DNA of 64,000 nt, taken from the NCBI RefSeq assembly GCF_030682035.1, contig NZ_JAUXQZ010000047.1, forward strand, positions 1-64,000, written 5' to 3'. Position 1 is the first letter of the stretch, and each line of letters starts with the position of its first letter. A program made the translations under genes and the position numbers. The stretch is from Brevundimonas sp. (GTDB lineage Bacteria > Pseudomonadota > Alphaproteobacteria > Caulobacterales > Caulobacteraceae). Below are positions 53,295 to 63,020 of the stretch, piece by piece. Below the pieces are notes generated by a model. That model ran no database searches and was not told the origin of the DNA. It saw only the letters and a list, made by a program, of their open reading frames with translations.

Positions 53295-53322
53295 CTTATA
53301 CAGGGGATTCCCTGCTCGTCAA
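53295..53322 (-). promoter_or_regulatory. Sigma-70-like promoter for rpsM-rpsK-rpoA-rplQ
   Basis: On the minus strand TTGACG (53322-53317), a 16-bp spacer and TATAAG (53300-53295) lie in the 139-bp gap between the TonB-like gene and rpsM. Both hexamers are close to consensus. It would let the alpha operon be transcribed apart from the spc operon and the TonB-like gene. Confidence 0.6.
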
Positions 53323-53348
53323 CGGCTGACGGGCGTCAGAAGCCCGTG

Positions 53349-54080
53349 TCAGCGCCCGATATTGACGAAGGTCGTGACCCGTTGGCCCTCTATCGGCCGG
53401 CCGGAGGCGGTCATGGGCGGACGATAGCGGAAGAACTCCGTCGCCCTCAGGGCCTGCTCTCCAAAACCGAAGCCGCGGGGATTTTCCTCGACGATGCGGC
53501 AATCGCCGAGCCGCTGATCGGTGCGGATGACGCAGTTGACGACAACCCGCCCCGGCGGGCGACGGACGCCGCGGACAGGCGGCGGGCCGACGGACTGGAT
53601 CTCGGCAGATGACGCGGGGCGCAGGATCATCGGACCGGAGCCGCCCGATCCGGGGCCGTCGCCGTCGCCGTCGCCCGTGCCGGTCCCGTTCCCCGTGCCG
53701 CCCTGCCCCATGCCCGGGGTGGGGCTGGCCACCGGCGCTAAGCCGACGACCAGCGCCGGCTCGGGCGCGGGGACACGTGGCGCGACGAGTTCGGGCGGAC
53801 GCTTCGGCGGCGGCTTGAGAGGGACATGGATGCGCGAGGGCGCTGCCGGTTTCCCGCCCCCCTGGGTCCGCGCCGGCTTCGCGGGCGGTGGAGGCGGCGG
53901 GGGCGGCGGGGGCGGGCGAAACAGAACCACATTGATCGCCGGCGGCTGTTCGGGCCAGGGCTCCGGCGCGTCCACACGGGCCATGATGCTGAAAACGCCA
54001 AGGTGCGCCATGGTGACACCCACGACGACGCCCAGCTTGCGCAGCCGGTCTTTGTTCAACAGCGGAGGTTCAGGTTTCAC
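53349..54080 (-). CDS. TonB-like energy transducer inside the ribosomal cluster
   Basis: 243 residues. A short N terminus, one membrane anchor at about 14-34 (LRKLGVVVGVTMAHLGVFSIM), an uninterrupted run of eleven prolines near 56-66, further Lys/Pro and Gly/Asp-rich linkers (GQGGTGNGTGTGDGDGDG), and a TonB C-terminal domain from about 170 (GRVVVNCVIRTDQRLGDCRIVEENPRGFGFG). It would carry proton-motive energy to outer-membrane receptors, or serve another envelope role. Its place between adk and rpsM is unusual. Confidence 0.88.
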   Translation of the reverse strand: MKPEPPLLNKDRLRKLGVVVGVTMAHLGVFSIMARVDAPEPWPEQPPAINVVLFRPPPPPPPPPPPAKPARTQGGGKPAAPSRIHVPLKPPPKRPPELVAPRVPAPEPALVVGLAPVASPTPGMGQGGTGNGTGTGDGDGDGPGSGGSGPMILRPASSAEIQSVGPPPVRGVRRPPGRVVVNCVIRTDQRLGDCRIVEENPRGFGFGEQALRATEFFRYRPPMTASGRPIEGQRVTTFVNIGR

Positions 54081-54138
54081 GGGCCAATCCTATCACGCAC
54101 GACTGAACGCGCGGGACGCCGGATCGGTCAGCTGCCGT

Positions 54139-54711
54139 TCAGCTTGATGGGCCGTCCAGCACCGCGTCGATGGCGGCGGCGACGGTTGCGATGGCGCCCA
54201 TGCCGTCAATCTCGCTCAGCAGGCCCTTGTCCGCATAGTAGGGCAACAGGGGCGCGGTGTTGCGGTTGTAGGCGTCCAGCCGGACCTTGAAGCTTTCCGG
54301 ATTGTCGTCCGGACGGCCCTGGTCGGCGAAGCGGACGGCAACGCGGTCCAGCAGGGCGGCGTCATCAACCTTGAGCCGGACCACTCGATCAATTTGCTTG
54401 CCCAGCTTGGCCAGCATGGCGTCCAGCGCGACGGCCTGGGCCACAGTGCGGGGAAAGCCGTCGAAGATGGCCCCGCCGGCGTCCCCGGCCTCTTTAAGCC
54501 GGGCTTCGATCAGGGCGATGACGATGGCGTCGGACACCAGGTCGCCGCGCGACATGATGGCCTGGCACTCACGACCCAATTCGGACCCCGAAGCGATGGC
54601 CTCGCGCAGCATGTCGCCGGTCGACAGCTGGACCATGCCGCGGGCCTCGACCAGCCGCTTGGCCTGTGTGCCCTTGCCCGCCGCCGGTGGTCCGAACAGG
54701 ATCAGGTTCAT
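54139..54711 (-). CDS. adk: Adenylate kinase
   Basis: 190 residues, the short form without a zinc or extended LID. P-loop LFGPPAAGKGTQAKRLVE, LSTGDMLREAIASGSELG, FDGFPRTVAQAVAL, and the short lid ADQGRPDDNPESFKVRLDAY. It interconverts AMP, ADP and ATP. It lies 21 bp after secY, the common order in alphaproteobacterial spc operons. Confidence 0.97.
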   Translation of the reverse strand: MNLILFGPPAAGKGTQAKRLVEARGMVQLSTGDMLREAIASGSELGRECQAIMSRGDLVSDAIVIALIEARLKEAGDAGGAIFDGFPRTVAQAVALDAMLAKLGKQIDRVVRLKVDDAALLDRVAVRFADQGRPDDNPESFKVRLDAYNRNTAPLLPYYADKGLLSEIDGMGAIATVAAAIDAVLDGPSS

Positions 54712-54732
54712 CGCCGCCCCTCCGGACCGGCT

Positions 54733-56121
54733 CTAGCGCCGGGCGGGGGCGGTGACGCCCTTGCCAGGAGTCTTGCCGCGACCGCGCAGTTTGGCTTTCT
54801 TGATCAGACCTTCGTACTGGTGAGCCAGCAGCTGGGACTGGATCTGCGCCACGGTGTCCATGGTCACCGAGACCACGATCAGGATCGAGGTGCCGCCGAA
54901 AGCCAGGCCCGAACCGAAGTTGGCGATGACCATTTCCGGCAGCAGGCAGACCGCGGTGATGTAGGCGGCGCCGATCACGGTCAGGCGGGTCAGGACATAG
55001 TCCAGGTATTCCGCTGTCCGCTTGCCCGGACGAATGCCCGGCAGGAAGCCGCCGTATTTGCGCAGGTTTTCCGCCGTGTCCTCGGGATTGAATGTGATCG
55101 AGGTGTAGAAGAAGCAGAAGAAGACGATCAGCGCGCCGTACAGCAGCATGAACACCGGCTGGCCGTGCTGCATCTGGGCGGTGACCATCGGCAACCAGCC
55201 CATCCACGACGGCAGGTTCGCATTGGCGGTCATCTGGGCCACCGTGGTCGGCAGCATCAGCAGCGAGGAGGCGAAGATCGGCGGAATGACGCCGGCGGTG
55301 TTGACCTTCAGCGGCAGGAACGAGCGCTCGCCCCCGGCCATCCGGTTGCCTTCCTGGCGCTTCGGATACTGGATCAGCAGCCGGCGCTGGGCCCGTTCCA
55401 TGAAGACGATGAAGACAACGACGCCGATCATCATCACGGTGATGAACAGCAGGGTGAAGGGCGACATCTGGCCCTGCTGGGCCAGGCCGAACATGCGGGC
55501 GACGGTGCCGGGCAGGACGGCGACAATGCCGGCGAAGATGATCAGCGAGATGCCGTTGCCGACGCCGCGCGCCGTCACCTGCTCGCCCAGCCACATCAGG
55601 AACATGGTGCCGCCGGTCAGGACAGTGACCGTCGAGATGATGAAGAAGATGCCCGGCTGGTCGATCAGATTGGGCTGGGCGTTCAGGCCGAAGGCGATGC
55701 CGGTCGACTGGAACAGGGCCAGCACGACAGTCAGATAGCGGGTGTACTGGTTCAGCTGTTTGCGGCCGCTCTCCCCGCCTTCCTTCTTCAGCTTCTCCCA
55801 CGGCGGATAGACCGCGCCCATCAGCTGGACGATGATCGAAGCCGAAATATACGGCATCACGTTCAGGGCGAAGACGGCGAACCGCTCGACAGCGCCGCCC
55901 GAGAACATGTTGACCATGTCCAGCACGCCGCGCTGGCTGTCCGGATTCTGGAAGAAGGCCAGGAAGGCTTCCGAGTTGATCCCCGGAACCGGCACATAGG
56001 TGCCGATGCGGTAGATCAGCAGCGCCATGATCGTGAACAGCAGACGTTTGTGCAGCTCGGTCGCCTTGGCGAACGAGCCCATGTTCATGTTTGCTGCGAG
56101 TTGTTCGGCGGCCGAAGCCAT
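54733..56121 (-). CDS. secY: Protein translocase subunit SecY
   Basis: 462 residues with ten membrane helices. N-terminal KRLLFTIMALLIYRIGTYVPVPGIN, plug region FSGGAVERFAVFALNVMPYISASIIVQL, and the family motif GNGISLIIFAGIV. It forms the Sec channel in the inner membrane. 104 bp separate it from rplO, with a strong hairpin between. Confidence 0.98.
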   Translation of the reverse strand: MASAAEQLAANMNMGSFAKATELHKRLLFTIMALLIYRIGTYVPVPGINSEAFLAFFQNPDSQRGVLDMVNMFSGGAVERFAVFALNVMPYISASIIVQLMGAVYPPWEKLKKEGGESGRKQLNQYTRYLTVVLALFQSTGIAFGLNAQPNLIDQPGIFFIISTVTVLTGGTMFLMWLGEQVTARGVGNGISLIIFAGIVAVLPGTVARMFGLAQQGQMSPFTLLFITVMMIGVVVFIVFMERAQRRLLIQYPKRQEGNRMAGGERSFLPLKVNTAGVIPPIFASSLLMLPTTVAQMTANANLPSWMGWLPMVTAQMQHGQPVFMLLYGALIVFFCFFYTSITFNPEDTAENLRKYGGFLPGIRPGKRTAEYLDYVLTRLTVIGAAYITAVCLLPEMVIANFGSGLAFGGTSILIVVSVTMDTVAQIQSQLLAHQYEGLIKKAKLRGRGKTPGKGVTAPARR

Positions 56122-56190
56122 ATGTCGTCACCCCGACTTGTCAGAACGCGGCGCATCGGACCTGAATCCGGCGCCAGCGTCCAGATAGGC

Positions 56191-56221
56191 GAAGGGCGCC
56201 CGCTTAGCGAGGGCGCCCTTC
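56191..56221 (-). other. Strong hairpin between rplO and secY
   Basis: GAAGGGCGCCC (56191-56201) pairs perfectly over 11 bp with GGGCGCCCTTC (56211-56221), with a 9-base loop. It begins 4 bp past the rplO stop. On the minus strand no T-run follows, so it is more likely an RNA-stabilising or partly terminating structure that tunes secY expression than a full terminator. Confidence 0.7.
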
Positions 56222-56225
56222 AAGC

Positions 56226-56819
56226 TTATTTCTTCGCGGCGGTCCGCGTGGTGCGGGCCGAGATCTTGTTGGCGTCGCCACGCGGCGCCTTGGCCGGCGG
56301 AGCCTTGCCCTTGGCGGCGTTGCGCTTCTCGATGCGCGCGGCGGCCTTGGCTTCAGCGGCGATGCGCTCCTGAACGACGGTGCCGCCGGCGGCCTCGACG
56401 GCCTTGATGGCGCCGGCCGAGGCCGACCAGACGACCAGGTTCAGCTTGGACTTGATCTCACCGGTGCCCAGGATGCGGACGCCGTCCTTGACGCGACGGA
56501 TCACGCCGGCCGCGACCAGGGCGTCGCCCTTGATCTCGCCCTTGATGTCCAGCTTCTTGGCGTCGATGGCGTCCTGCAGGCGCCACAGGTTTACTTCGGC
56601 CAGCTTGAGCGCGCCCGGATTGTTGAAGCCGCGCTTGGGCATCCGCATGTACAGCGGCATCTGGCCGCCTTCGAAGCCGCCGATGGCGACGCCCGAACGC
56701 GACTTCTGACCCTTGACGCCGCGACCGGCGGTCTTGCCCTTGCCCGAACCCGGGCCGCGGCCGACGCGCATGCGCTTCTTGTGGGCGCCCTCGTTGTCGC
56801 GAATTTCGTTGAGTTTCAT
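56226..56819 (-). CDS. rplO: 50S ribosomal protein L15
   Basis: 197 residues from ATG 56819 ([34 protein letters not shown]). [20 protein letters not shown] is the L15 core. The C-terminal tail beyond about 150 ([24 protein letters not shown], rich in Ala/Lys) makes it longer than the usual 145-160 residues. The frame upstream runs through the tandem repeat and is not coding. Confidence 0.97.
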   Translation of the reverse strand: MKLNEIRDNEGAHKKRMRVGRGPGSGKGKTAGRGVKGQKSRSGVAIGGFEGGQMPLYMRMPKRGFNNPGALKLAEVNLWRLQDAIDAKKLDIKGEIKGDALVAAGVIRRVKDGVRILGTGEIKSKLNLVVWSASAGAIKAVEAAGGTVVQERIAAEAKAAARIEKRNAAKGKAPPAKAPRGDANKISARTTRTAAKK

Positions 56820-56875
56820 GTGCCTGATCCTTTCGGGTGCTAGCGCCTGGCGAGCCAGACTCGGCTGTGGAAAGT

Positions 56876-56968
56876 AGTGGCGAGTGGCGAGTGGCGAGTG
56901 GCGAGAAGAATGCAGCGGGTTGATCCCGAACACCTTCACTCGTCACTCGCCACTAACCACTCGCCACT
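56876..56968. repeat. Tandem 7-bp repeat with inverted counterpart between rpmD and rplO
   Basis: AGTGGCG is repeated four times in tandem at 56876-56903. After a 33-bp spacer its complement (CACTCG/CGCCACT units) covers 56937-56968. The 153-bp gap can thus fold into one long, partly imperfect hairpin inside the spc operon mRNA. Other gaps in this operon are mostly under 20 bp, so the block looks inserted. Confidence 0.8.
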
Positions 56969-56972
56969 GAAC

Positions 56973-57170
56973 TTACTTTTCGACGATCTCGGTCAGGTGG
57001 GCGACCTTGGCGATCATGCCGCGAACCGAGGGGGTGTCTTCCAGCGTGGACTCACGGCCCATGCGGTTGAGGCCCAGGCCCGACAGGGTGGCGCGCTGGT
57101 CCGACTTGCGGCGGATCGGGCTGCCGGTCTGGCGGACGGTGACGGTGGCTTTGGATTCGGTCTTGGCCAT
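56973..57170 (-). CDS. rpmD: 50S ribosomal protein L30
   Basis: 65 residues: [45 protein letters not shown], the L30 fold. 3 bp after rpsE. Stop is next to the tandem-repeat hairpin. Confidence 0.97.
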   Translation of the reverse strand: MAKTESKATVTVRQTGSPIRRKSDQRATLSGLGLNRMGRESTLEDTPSVRGMIAKVAHLTEIVEK

Positions 57171-57173
57171 ATC

Positions 57174-57791
57174 TTAGGCTTCCTGCGCTTCAGGCGCCGC
57201 TTCCGGAGCCGAGGCGCCGTCGTTGCGGCGGCCCATCAGATCGGCGACCTTCTTGCCGCGCTTGGACGCGACCTGACGGGGCGACGACTGGACCTTGAGA
57301 GCCTCGAACGTGGCGCGGATCATGTTGTAGGGGTTCGACGAACCGGTCGACTTGCCCACCACGTCCTGGACGCCGAGGGTTTCGAGCACGGCGCGCATCG
57401 GACCGCCCGCGATGACGCCGGTCCCGGGAGGGGCGGCGCGCATCATGATCTTGCCGGCGCCCCAACGACCGTTGCCGTCGTGATGCAGGGTGCGGTTCTC
57501 GCGCAGCGGAACGCGGATCATGGTCTTCTTGGCTTCTTCGGTCGCCTTGCGGATGGCTTCCGGCACTTCGCGCGCCTTGCCGTGACCGAAGCCGACGCGG
57601 CCCTTGCCGTCGCCGACGACCATCAGGGCCGCGAACGAGAACCGGCGGCCGCCTTTGACGGTGGCGGCGACGCGGTTGATGTGGACCAGCTTCTCGACGA
57701 TGTCCGAATCCGGACCTTCGGCGGGAGCGTTGCGGTTGTCACGACGGTTGCGATCGTTGCCGCCGCCGCCGCGTTGGGGTGTTTGCGCCAT
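57174..57791 (-). CDS. rpsE: 30S ribosomal protein S5
   Basis: 205 residues, slightly extended at both ends. [52 protein letters not shown] is the S5 double-stranded RNA-binding core; the tail [13 protein letters not shown] is Ala/Glu-rich. 12 bp after rplR. Confidence 0.98.
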   Translation of the reverse strand: MAQTPQRGGGGNDRNRRDNRNAPAEGPDSDIVEKLVHINRVAATVKGGRRFSFAALMVVGDGKGRVGFGHGKAREVPEAIRKATEEAKKTMIRVPLRENRTLHHDGNGRWGAGKIMMRAAPPGTGVIAGGPMRAVLETLGVQDVVGKSTGSSNPYNMIRATFEALKVQSSPRQVASKRGKKVADLMGRRNDGASAPEAAPEAQEA

Positions 57792-57803
57792 CTGTCGCGT
57801 CCC

Positions 57804-58166
57804 TTAGAAATTCAGGCCGGCTTCACGCGCGGCATCAGCCAGCGCCTTCACCCGTCCGTGATAGATGTAGCCGCCGCGATCGAACACGACGTCCTTGACG
57901 CCCTTCTCGATGGCGCGCTCGGCGATCAGTTTGCCGATCAGGGCGGCGGCCGCCACGTCGGAACCCTTGGCCTTCTTGCCCTTCTCGCCTTCCAGCGAGG
58001 AAGCGGCGGCGATCGTGACGCCGTTCAGGTCGTCGATGATCTGGGCCGAGATGTTCTTGTCCGAACGGTGCACCGACAGACGCAGGCGTCCGTTGGCGAC
58101 AGCCTTCAGGCGGCGGCGAGTGCGCTCGGTACGGCGCTGGGCTTGTTGTCGAAGAGAGAGAGCCAT
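57804..58166 (-). CDS. rplR: 50S ribosomal protein L18
   Basis: 120 residues. [28 protein letters not shown] and [28 protein letters not shown] are L18 motifs for 5S rRNA binding. 3 bp after rplF. Confidence 0.98.
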   Translation of the reverse strand: MALSLRQQAQRRTERTRRRLKAVANGRLRLSVHRSDKNISAQIIDDLNGVTIAAASSLEGEKGKKAKGSDVAAAALIGKLIAERAIEKGVKDVVFDRGGYIYHGRVKALADAAREAGLNF

Positions 58167-58169
58167 GAC

Positions 58170-58703
58170 CTACTTCTTCTTGCCTTCCTTGCGCCGGACC
58201 TTTTCGCCCGTGTAGCGGACGCCCTTGCCCTTGTAGGGCTCCGGCGGACGCAGCTTGCGGATGACGGCGGCGATCTGACCGACGGCCTGCTTGTCGGCGC
58301 CGGAGATCTTGATTTCCGTCTGCTTGGGCACCGCGAAGGTGACGCCGGCAGGCGGCTGGATGTCGACATCGTGCGAGAAGCCGAGCTGCAGCGACAGGGC
58401 GTTGCCCTTCATCGCGGCGCGATAGCCCACGCCGACCAGGTCCAGGCTCTTTTCAAAGCCGGTGGTGACGCCGACGACCATGTTATCGACCAGGGTGCGC
58501 GACAGGCCCCACATGGCCCGCGAACGCTGGTTGTCTTCGCGCATGGTCAGGTTCAGGCCGTCGTCGCCCTGGGCGACTTCGATCTCGTCGGCGACGGTCC
58601 AGGAGCGTTCGCCCTTGGGACCCTTCACCGAGACCGTCTGGCCGTCGAGCGTGACGGTCACGCCCTTCGGCACTTCAATGGTGCGTTTTCCGATACGGGA
58701 CAT
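58170..58703 (-). CDS. rplF: 50S ribosomal protein L6
   Basis: 177 residues. Starts [31 protein letters not shown] and ends with [26 protein letters not shown], both classic L6. 1 bp after rpsH. Confidence 0.98.
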   Translation of the reverse strand: MSRIGKRTIEVPKGVTVTLDGQTVSVKGPKGERSWTVADEIEVAQGDDGLNLTMREDNQRSRAMWGLSRTLVDNMVVGVTTGFEKSLDLVGVGYRAAMKGNALSLQLGFSHDVDIQPPAGVTFAVPKQTEIKISGADKQAVGQIAAVIRKLRPPEPYKGKGVRYTGEKVRRKEGKKK

Positions 58704-58704
58704 C

Positions 58705-59103
58705 TTAGTAGACCCTGCAGAGGACTTCGCCGCCCACCTTGGCTTCGCGAGCCGAGGTATCCGACATGACGCCCTTGGACGTGGAGAGGATCGAGATGCC
58801 GAGGCCGTTCTTGATCGGCTTCAGGTCGGAGATCGCGGAGTAGACGCGGCGGCCCGGCTTGGACACGCGGGCGATCTCGGCGATGACCGGCTGACCGTCG
58901 AAGTATTTCAGCTCGATCTCGAACTGCGGGAACTCGCCGGGGTTCTGAACCAGCGCGTAGCCGCGGATGTAGCCCTCGTCCTGCAGCACGTCGAGGACGC
59001 GCTGACGTAGGCGGGAAGCCGGGGTGAGCACCTTGGAACGCTTGCGCATGTGCGCGTTCCGGATGCGAGCGATCATGTCGCTCAGGGGATCGTTGATCAT
59101 CAT
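58705..59103 (-). CDS. rpsH: 30S ribosomal protein S8
   Basis: 132 residues from ATG 59103 ([17 protein letters not shown]); ATG 59100 is equivalent, and the frame to 59124 is not conserved. End motif [28 protein letters not shown]. In E. coli S8 represses the spc operon by binding the rplE region; no such site was searched for here. Confidence 0.98.
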   Translation of the reverse strand: MMINDPLSDMIARIRNAHMRKRSKVLTPASRLRQRVLDVLQDEGYIRGYALVQNPGEFPQFEIELKYFDGQPVIAEIARVSKPGRRVYSAISDLKPIKNGLGISILSTSKGVMSDTSAREAKVGGEVLCRVY

Positions 59104-59117
59104 GTCTGTCGCTCCCC

Positions 59118-59423
59118 TTACCAACTGGACTTGGTCAGACCCGGGATCTGACCCAGGTTGCCGAGTTCGCGCAGGGCGATCCGGCTCATCTTGAGCTTGC
59201 GGTAGAAGGCCCGCGGACGGCCCGTCACTTCGCAGCGGTTGCGAATCCGGTTGGCGGCCGAGTTGCGCGGCAGCTTGGCCAGCTTCAGGCGCGCTTCGAA
59301 ACGCTCCTCAAGGGGCAGGGATTCGTTGTTGGCGGTCGCCTTCAGGGCGGCACGCTTGTCGGCGTATTTCGCGACGAGGGCCTTGACCATCTCGTTGCGG
59401 TTTACGGCGCTTTTCTTAGCCAT
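59118..59423 (-). CDS. rpsN: 30S ribosomal protein S14 (zinc-free long form)
   Basis: 101 residues. [25 protein letters not shown] at the N terminus and [33 protein letters not shown] at the C terminus. Only one Cys remains, so it is the zinc-independent paralogue. Confidence 0.98.
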   Translation of the reverse strand: MAKKSAVNRNEMVKALVAKYADKRAALKATANNESLPLEERFEARLKLAKLPRNSAANRIRNRCEVTGRPRAFYRKLKMSRIALRELGNLGQIPGLTKSSW

Positions 59424-59442
59424 GGTTTCTTTCCCTTCCCGC

Positions 59443-60003
59443 TCAGTTCGTCACGAACGGGAACTTGAACTCGGTGAGAAGCGCGCGCGCCTCGTCATCG
59501 GTCTTGGCCGTGGTGCAGACGATGATGTCCATGCCCCACATCTGGTCGATCTGGTCGTAGTTGATCTCCGGGAACACGATGTGTTCCTTGAGGCCCATGG
59601 CGTAGTTGCCGCGCCCGTCGAACGAGGTCGGCTTCAGGCCGCGGAAATCCTTCACGCGCGGCAGCGCGATCGTGATCAGGCGGTCGAGGAACTCGTACAT
59701 CTGGTCGCCGCGCAGCGTGACCTTGCCGCCGATGACCATCCCTTCGCGCAGCTTGAAGCCGGCGATGGAGTTACGGGCCTTGGTGGCGACGGGCTTCTGA
59801 CCGGCGATGGCGGCCAGATCCTTGAGGGCGGCGTTCGCCTTCTTGGTGTCGGCCACGGCTTCACCGATGCCCATGTTGAGGACGATCTTGTCCAGCTTGG
59901 GCATCTGCATGGGGTTGGTGTAGCCGAACTTCTCGGTCAGCACGCCCTTGATGCGGTCGTTGTACTCGCCCTTGAGGCGCGGGGTGTATTTGGTCTCGGC
60001 CAT
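59443..60003 (-). CDS. rplE: 50S ribosomal protein L5
   Basis: 186 residues. [47 protein letters not shown] and [20 protein letters not shown] are L5 signatures. One-base overlap with rplX. Confidence 0.98.
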   Translation of the reverse strand: MAETKYTPRLKGEYNDRIKGVLTEKFGYTNPMQMPKLDKIVLNMGIGEAVADTKKANAALKDLAAIAGQKPVATKARNSIAGFKLREGMVIGGKVTLRGDQMYEFLDRLITIALPRVKDFRGLKPTSFDGRGNYAMGLKEHIVFPEINYDQIDQMWGMDIIVCTTAKTDDEARALLTEFKFPFVTN

Positions 60004-60311
60004 TAGATGACGTCTCCCGTCGTCTTGGCGAAGCGAACCTTCTTGTCGCCTTCCATGCGGAAGCCGACGCGGGCCGCCTTGCCGTTGGCGTCGGCGATCG
60101 CGACGTTCGACAGGTGAAGCGACGCTTCCTTGTTCTTGATGCCGCCCTGGGGGTCGGCCTGGGTCGGGCGGGTGTGGCGCTGGACCATGTTGATCCCCTG
60201 CACCATGACGCGGTTCGCGGTCGGCAGGACCTTGGTCACCTTGCCGGTGCGGCCCTTGTCCTTGCCCGTGAGGACCACGACGTTGTCGCCGGTTTTGATC
60301 TTGGCGGCCAT
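60003..60311 (-). CDS. rplX: 50S ribosomal protein L24
   Basis: 102 residues from ATG 60311 ([25 protein letters not shown], the KOW motif). The open frame reaches 60623 but that is antisense-frame of rplN. 2 bp after rplN. Confidence 0.98.
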   Translation of the reverse strand: MAAKIKTGDNVVVLTGKDKGRTGKVTKVLPTANRVMVQGINMVQRHTRPTQADPQGGIKNKEASLHLSNVAIADANGKAARVGFRMEGDKKVRFAKTTGDVI

Positions 60312-60313
60312 GA

Positions 60314-60682
60314 CTACAGGACCTCCGGAGCCAGAGAGATGATCTTCATGTGGTTCTTGGCGCGCAGTTCGCGGGGAACCGGGCCGAAGATCCGCGTGCC
60401 GACCGGCTCGTTCTGCTTGTTGACGATGACGGCGGCCGACTTGTCGAAGCGAATGACAGAGCCGTCCTTGCGCATGATGTCCTTGGCGGTGCGCACGACG
60501 ATGGCGCGCACGACGTCGCCCTTCTTCACGCGGCCGCGAGGAATGGCTTCCTTCACCGAAGCGACAATCGTGTCGCCCACCGAGGCGTAGCGGCGCTTGG
60601 AGCCGCCCAACACCTTGATGCACATGACCCGGCGAGCACCCGAATTATCGGCTACCTCCAGGTTAGTTTGCATCTGGATCAT
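60314..60682 (-). CDS. rplN: 50S ribosomal protein L14
   Basis: 122 residues. [37 protein letters not shown] and [20 protein letters not shown] are the L14 ends. 18 bp after rpsQ. Confidence 0.98.
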   Translation of the reverse strand: MIQMQTNLEVADNSGARRVMCIKVLGGSKRRYASVGDTIVASVKEAIPRGRVKKGDVVRAIVVRTAKDIMRKDGSVIRFDKSAAVIVNKQNEPVGTRIFGPVPRELRAKNHMKIISLAPEVL

Positions 60683-60700
60683 TTGATCAGATCTTTCTGA

Positions 60701-60949
60701 TTACGAGGCCGAGGCCGAGGAGTCCGACAGGACTTCCCAGCGCTTCAGCTTGGACTTGGGGGCGCACTCGATGATGCGGGCCTGATCGCCCACCTTGAGG
60801 GCGTTGGCTTCGTCGTGAGCGTGATACTTCTTGGACAGGCGCACGATCTTTTTCAGGACCGGGTGCAGCAGGGTGCGTTGGACGACGACGACGACAGTCT
60901 TGTCGCCCTTGTCGGAGACGACCACGCCTTCGAGAACTCGTTTGGGCAT
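60701..60949 (-). CDS. rpsQ: 30S ribosomal protein S17
   Basis: 82 residues from ATG 60949 ([36 protein letters not shown]), the family start; the frame to 60982 overlaps rpmC. Ser/Ala-rich tail SDSSASAS. Confidence 0.98.
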   Translation of the reverse strand: MPKRVLEGVVVSDKGDKTVVVVVQRTLLHPVLKKIVRLSKKYHAHDEANALKVGDQARIIECAPKSKLKRWEVLSDSSASAS

Positions 60950-60959
60950 CTTCGTTTCC

Positions 60960-61157
60960 TTAAGCCGCCGCGCGGTTCGCACGCAGAAGCGTGGAAATAC
61001 GGGCGATGTCCTTGCGCACTTCCGAGACCCGATGGGTCTTTTCCATCTGGCCGGTGGCGGCCTGGAAGCGCAGGTTGAACTGTTCCTTCTTGAGCTTCAG
61101 CAGCTCATCGGACAGCTGGTCGGGCGTCTGGGCCCGGAGGTCGGCGATCTTGGTCAT
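60960..61157 (-). CDS. rpmC: 50S ribosomal protein L29
   Basis: 65 residues: [54 protein letters not shown]. Overlaps rplP by 4 bp. Confidence 0.98.
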   Translation of the reverse strand: MTKIADLRAQTPDQLSDELLKLKKEQFNLRFQAATGQMEKTHRVSEVRKDIARISTLLRANRAAA

Positions 61158-61597
61158 GCGCCTACGTGCTCCACGTGCGAGACACCGGCGTCGAGGCGGG
61201 TGACCACCTTCGTACGGACCGGCAGCTTGGCGGCGCCGAGACGCAGGGCCTCGCGGGCCACGTCGTCCGGCACGCCGTCGATTTCAAACAGGATCCGGCC
61301 CGGGTGGCAGCGCGCCGCCCAGTGATCCACGGCGCCCTTGCCCTTGCCCATGCGGACTTCGGCCGGTTTGCCCGTGACGGGCAGGTCGGGGAAGACGCGG
61401 ATCCAGACGCGGCCCTGGCGCTTCATCTGGCGGGTGATCGCGCGGCGGGCCGCCTCGATCTGACGCGCAGTGATGCGTTCCGGCTCCACCGTCTTCAGGC
61501 CATACGACCCGAAGTTCAGCGAGAAGCCGCCCTTGGCGGCGCCATGGATGCGGCCCTTGAAGGCCTTGCGGTATTTGGTCTTTTTCGGTTGCAGCAT
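61154..61597 (-). CDS. rplP: 50S ribosomal protein L16
   Basis: 147 residues: [46 protein letters not shown] and [25 protein letters not shown]. Binds 23S rRNA near the A site. 3 bp after rpsC. Confidence 0.98.
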   Translation of the reverse strand: MLQPKKTKYRKAFKGRIHGAAKGGFSLNFGSYGLKTVEPERITARQIEAARRAITRQMKRQGRVWIRVFPDLPVTGKPAEVRMGKGKGAVDHWAARCHPGRILFEIDGVPDDVAREALRLGAAKLPVRTKVVTRLDAGVSHVEHVGA

Positions 61598-61600
61598 GAC

Positions 61601-62356
61601 TTAGCTCTCACGTGCCCGGTCGCGACGCGGACCGCGGTCGCCACGGGGACCGCCGCGTTCACGGCCTTCGTTGGACGACGGACCGGCAGCCTCGGCCGCC
61701 CAGCGCTTGTCCTGCGCCATCGGGTCGTGCTCCAGCACCTCGCCTTTGAAGACCCACACCTTCACACCGATGATGCCGTAGGTCGTCTTGGCCTGGATGA
61801 AGCCGTAGTCGATGTCGGCGCGCAGGGTGTGCAGCGGCACGCGGCCTTCGCGATACCATTCCATCCGCGCGATTTCGGCGCCGCCGAGGCGGCCCGACAC
61901 GTTGATGCGGACGCCCTTGGCGCCGAGACGCATGGCCGACTGCATCGAACGCTTCATGGCGCGGCGGAAGGCGATCCGGCGTTCCAGCTGCTGCGCGATG
62001 TTCTCGGCGATCAGCTGGGCGTCCGTCTCGGGCTTGCGCACTTCGACGATGTTCAGGTGAACCTCACCCTCGGTGCGCGCCGAGATGTCCTTGCGGAGCT
62101 TCTCGATGTCAGCGCCCTTCTTGCCGATCACGACACCCGGACGGGCGGCGTAGATCGTCACGCGGCACTTCTTGTGCGGACGCTCGATGATGATGCGCGA
62201 CACGCCGGCGGCGTTCAGGCGTTCTTTCAGCCACGTGCGCAGCTTGAGGTCCTGATGCAGCAGCTTGGCGTATTCGGCGCCGCGGGCGAACCAGCGGCTG
62301 TCCCACGTACGGTTGACGCCGAGGCGCAGACCGATCGGATTGACTTTCTGACCCAT
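61601..62356 (-). CDS. rpsC: 30S ribosomal protein S3
   Basis: 251 residues. [24 protein letters not shown], the KH-domain GxxG in [17 protein letters not shown], and [28 protein letters not shown]. Arg-rich tail. One-base overlap with rplV (TGATG). Confidence 0.98.
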   Translation of the reverse strand: MGQKVNPIGLRLGVNRTWDSRWFARGAEYAKLLHQDLKLRTWLKERLNAAGVSRIIIERPHKKCRVTIYAARPGVVIGKKGADIEKLRKDISARTEGEVHLNIVEVRKPETDAQLIAENIAQQLERRIAFRRAMKRSMQSAMRLGAKGVRINVSGRLGGAEIARMEWYREGRVPLHTLRADIDYGFIQAKTTYGIIGVKVWVFKGEVLEHDPMAQDKRWAAEAAGPSSNEGRERGGPRGDRGPRRDRARES

Positions 62357-62736
62357 CAGGCGGCCTCACCGGCTTCGCGGACCACGATGGTGATCTCCGC
62401 GAAAGGTTTCAGGATGCGCGACGAGCGGCCACGAGCACGGCTCGCGAAACGCTTCATCACCAGGTTCTTGCCCACGAAGGCCTCGGCCACGACCAGGTTG
62501 TCGATGTCGAGGTTGTGGTTGTTCTCGGCGTTGGACACGGCCGAATACAGCACCTTGCGGACGTCGGTGGCGATGCGCTTACGGCTGAATTCCAGCTCGT
62601 TCAGCGCCTTCTGCACCGGCAGGCCGCGGATCGACTGGGCGACCAGGTTCAGCTTCTGAGGGCTGATCCGGACGTTCACCAGCTTGGCGCGCGCTTCGGT
62701 CGGGGCGGACCGACGGGGGTTTTTGGTCTGGGCCAT
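62356..62736 (-). CDS. rplV: 50S ribosomal protein L22
   Basis: 126 residues. [35 protein letters not shown] and [32 protein letters not shown], the tunnel-lining loop of L22. 3 bp after rpsS. Confidence 0.98.
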   Translation of the reverse strand: MAQTKNPRRSAPTEARAKLVNVRISPQKLNLVAQSIRGLPVQKALNELEFSRKRIATDVRKVLYSAVSNAENNHNLDIDNLVVAEAFVGKNLVMKRFASRARGRSSRILKPFAEITIVVREAGEAA

Positions 62737-62739
62737 CAG

Positions 62740-63018
62740 TTATTTCCTTTTGGCCTTCTTGTCCGCCGCGTGCCCGGGGAACGACCGGGTCGGGGCGAAC
62801 TCGCCGAGCTTCATGCCGACCATTTCTTCGGAGACCGACACCGGCACATGCTTGAGGCCGTTGTGGACGCCGAAGGTCAGGCCGACAAACTGCGGCAGGA
62901 TGGTGGAGCGGCGCGACCACGTCTTGATCACGTCCTTACGGCCCGACGTCGAAACGGCGTCGGCCTTCTTGAGCAGATACCCGTCGACAAACGGGCCTTT
63001 CCAGGAGGAGCGAGCCAT
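62740..63018 (-). CDS. rpsS: 30S ribosomal protein S19
   Basis: 92 residues: [70 protein letters not shown]. 2 bp after rplB. Confidence 0.98.
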   Translation of the reverse strand: MARSSWKGPFVDGYLLKKADAVSTSGRKDVIKTWSRRSTILPQFVGLTFGVHNGLKHVPVSVSEEMVGMKLGEFAPTRSFPGHAADKKAKRK

Positions 63019-63020
63019 CT

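Noticed and set aside
56876..56968. CRISPR-like array
   Set aside because: The 7-bp units are directly adjacent with no spacers, and the second block is the inverse complement. No cas genes are in the window.
56877..58769. 630-codon plus-strand frame opposite rpmD-rplF
   Set aside because: Runs antisense through five ribosomal genes and the tandem repeat, so it cannot be a real gene.
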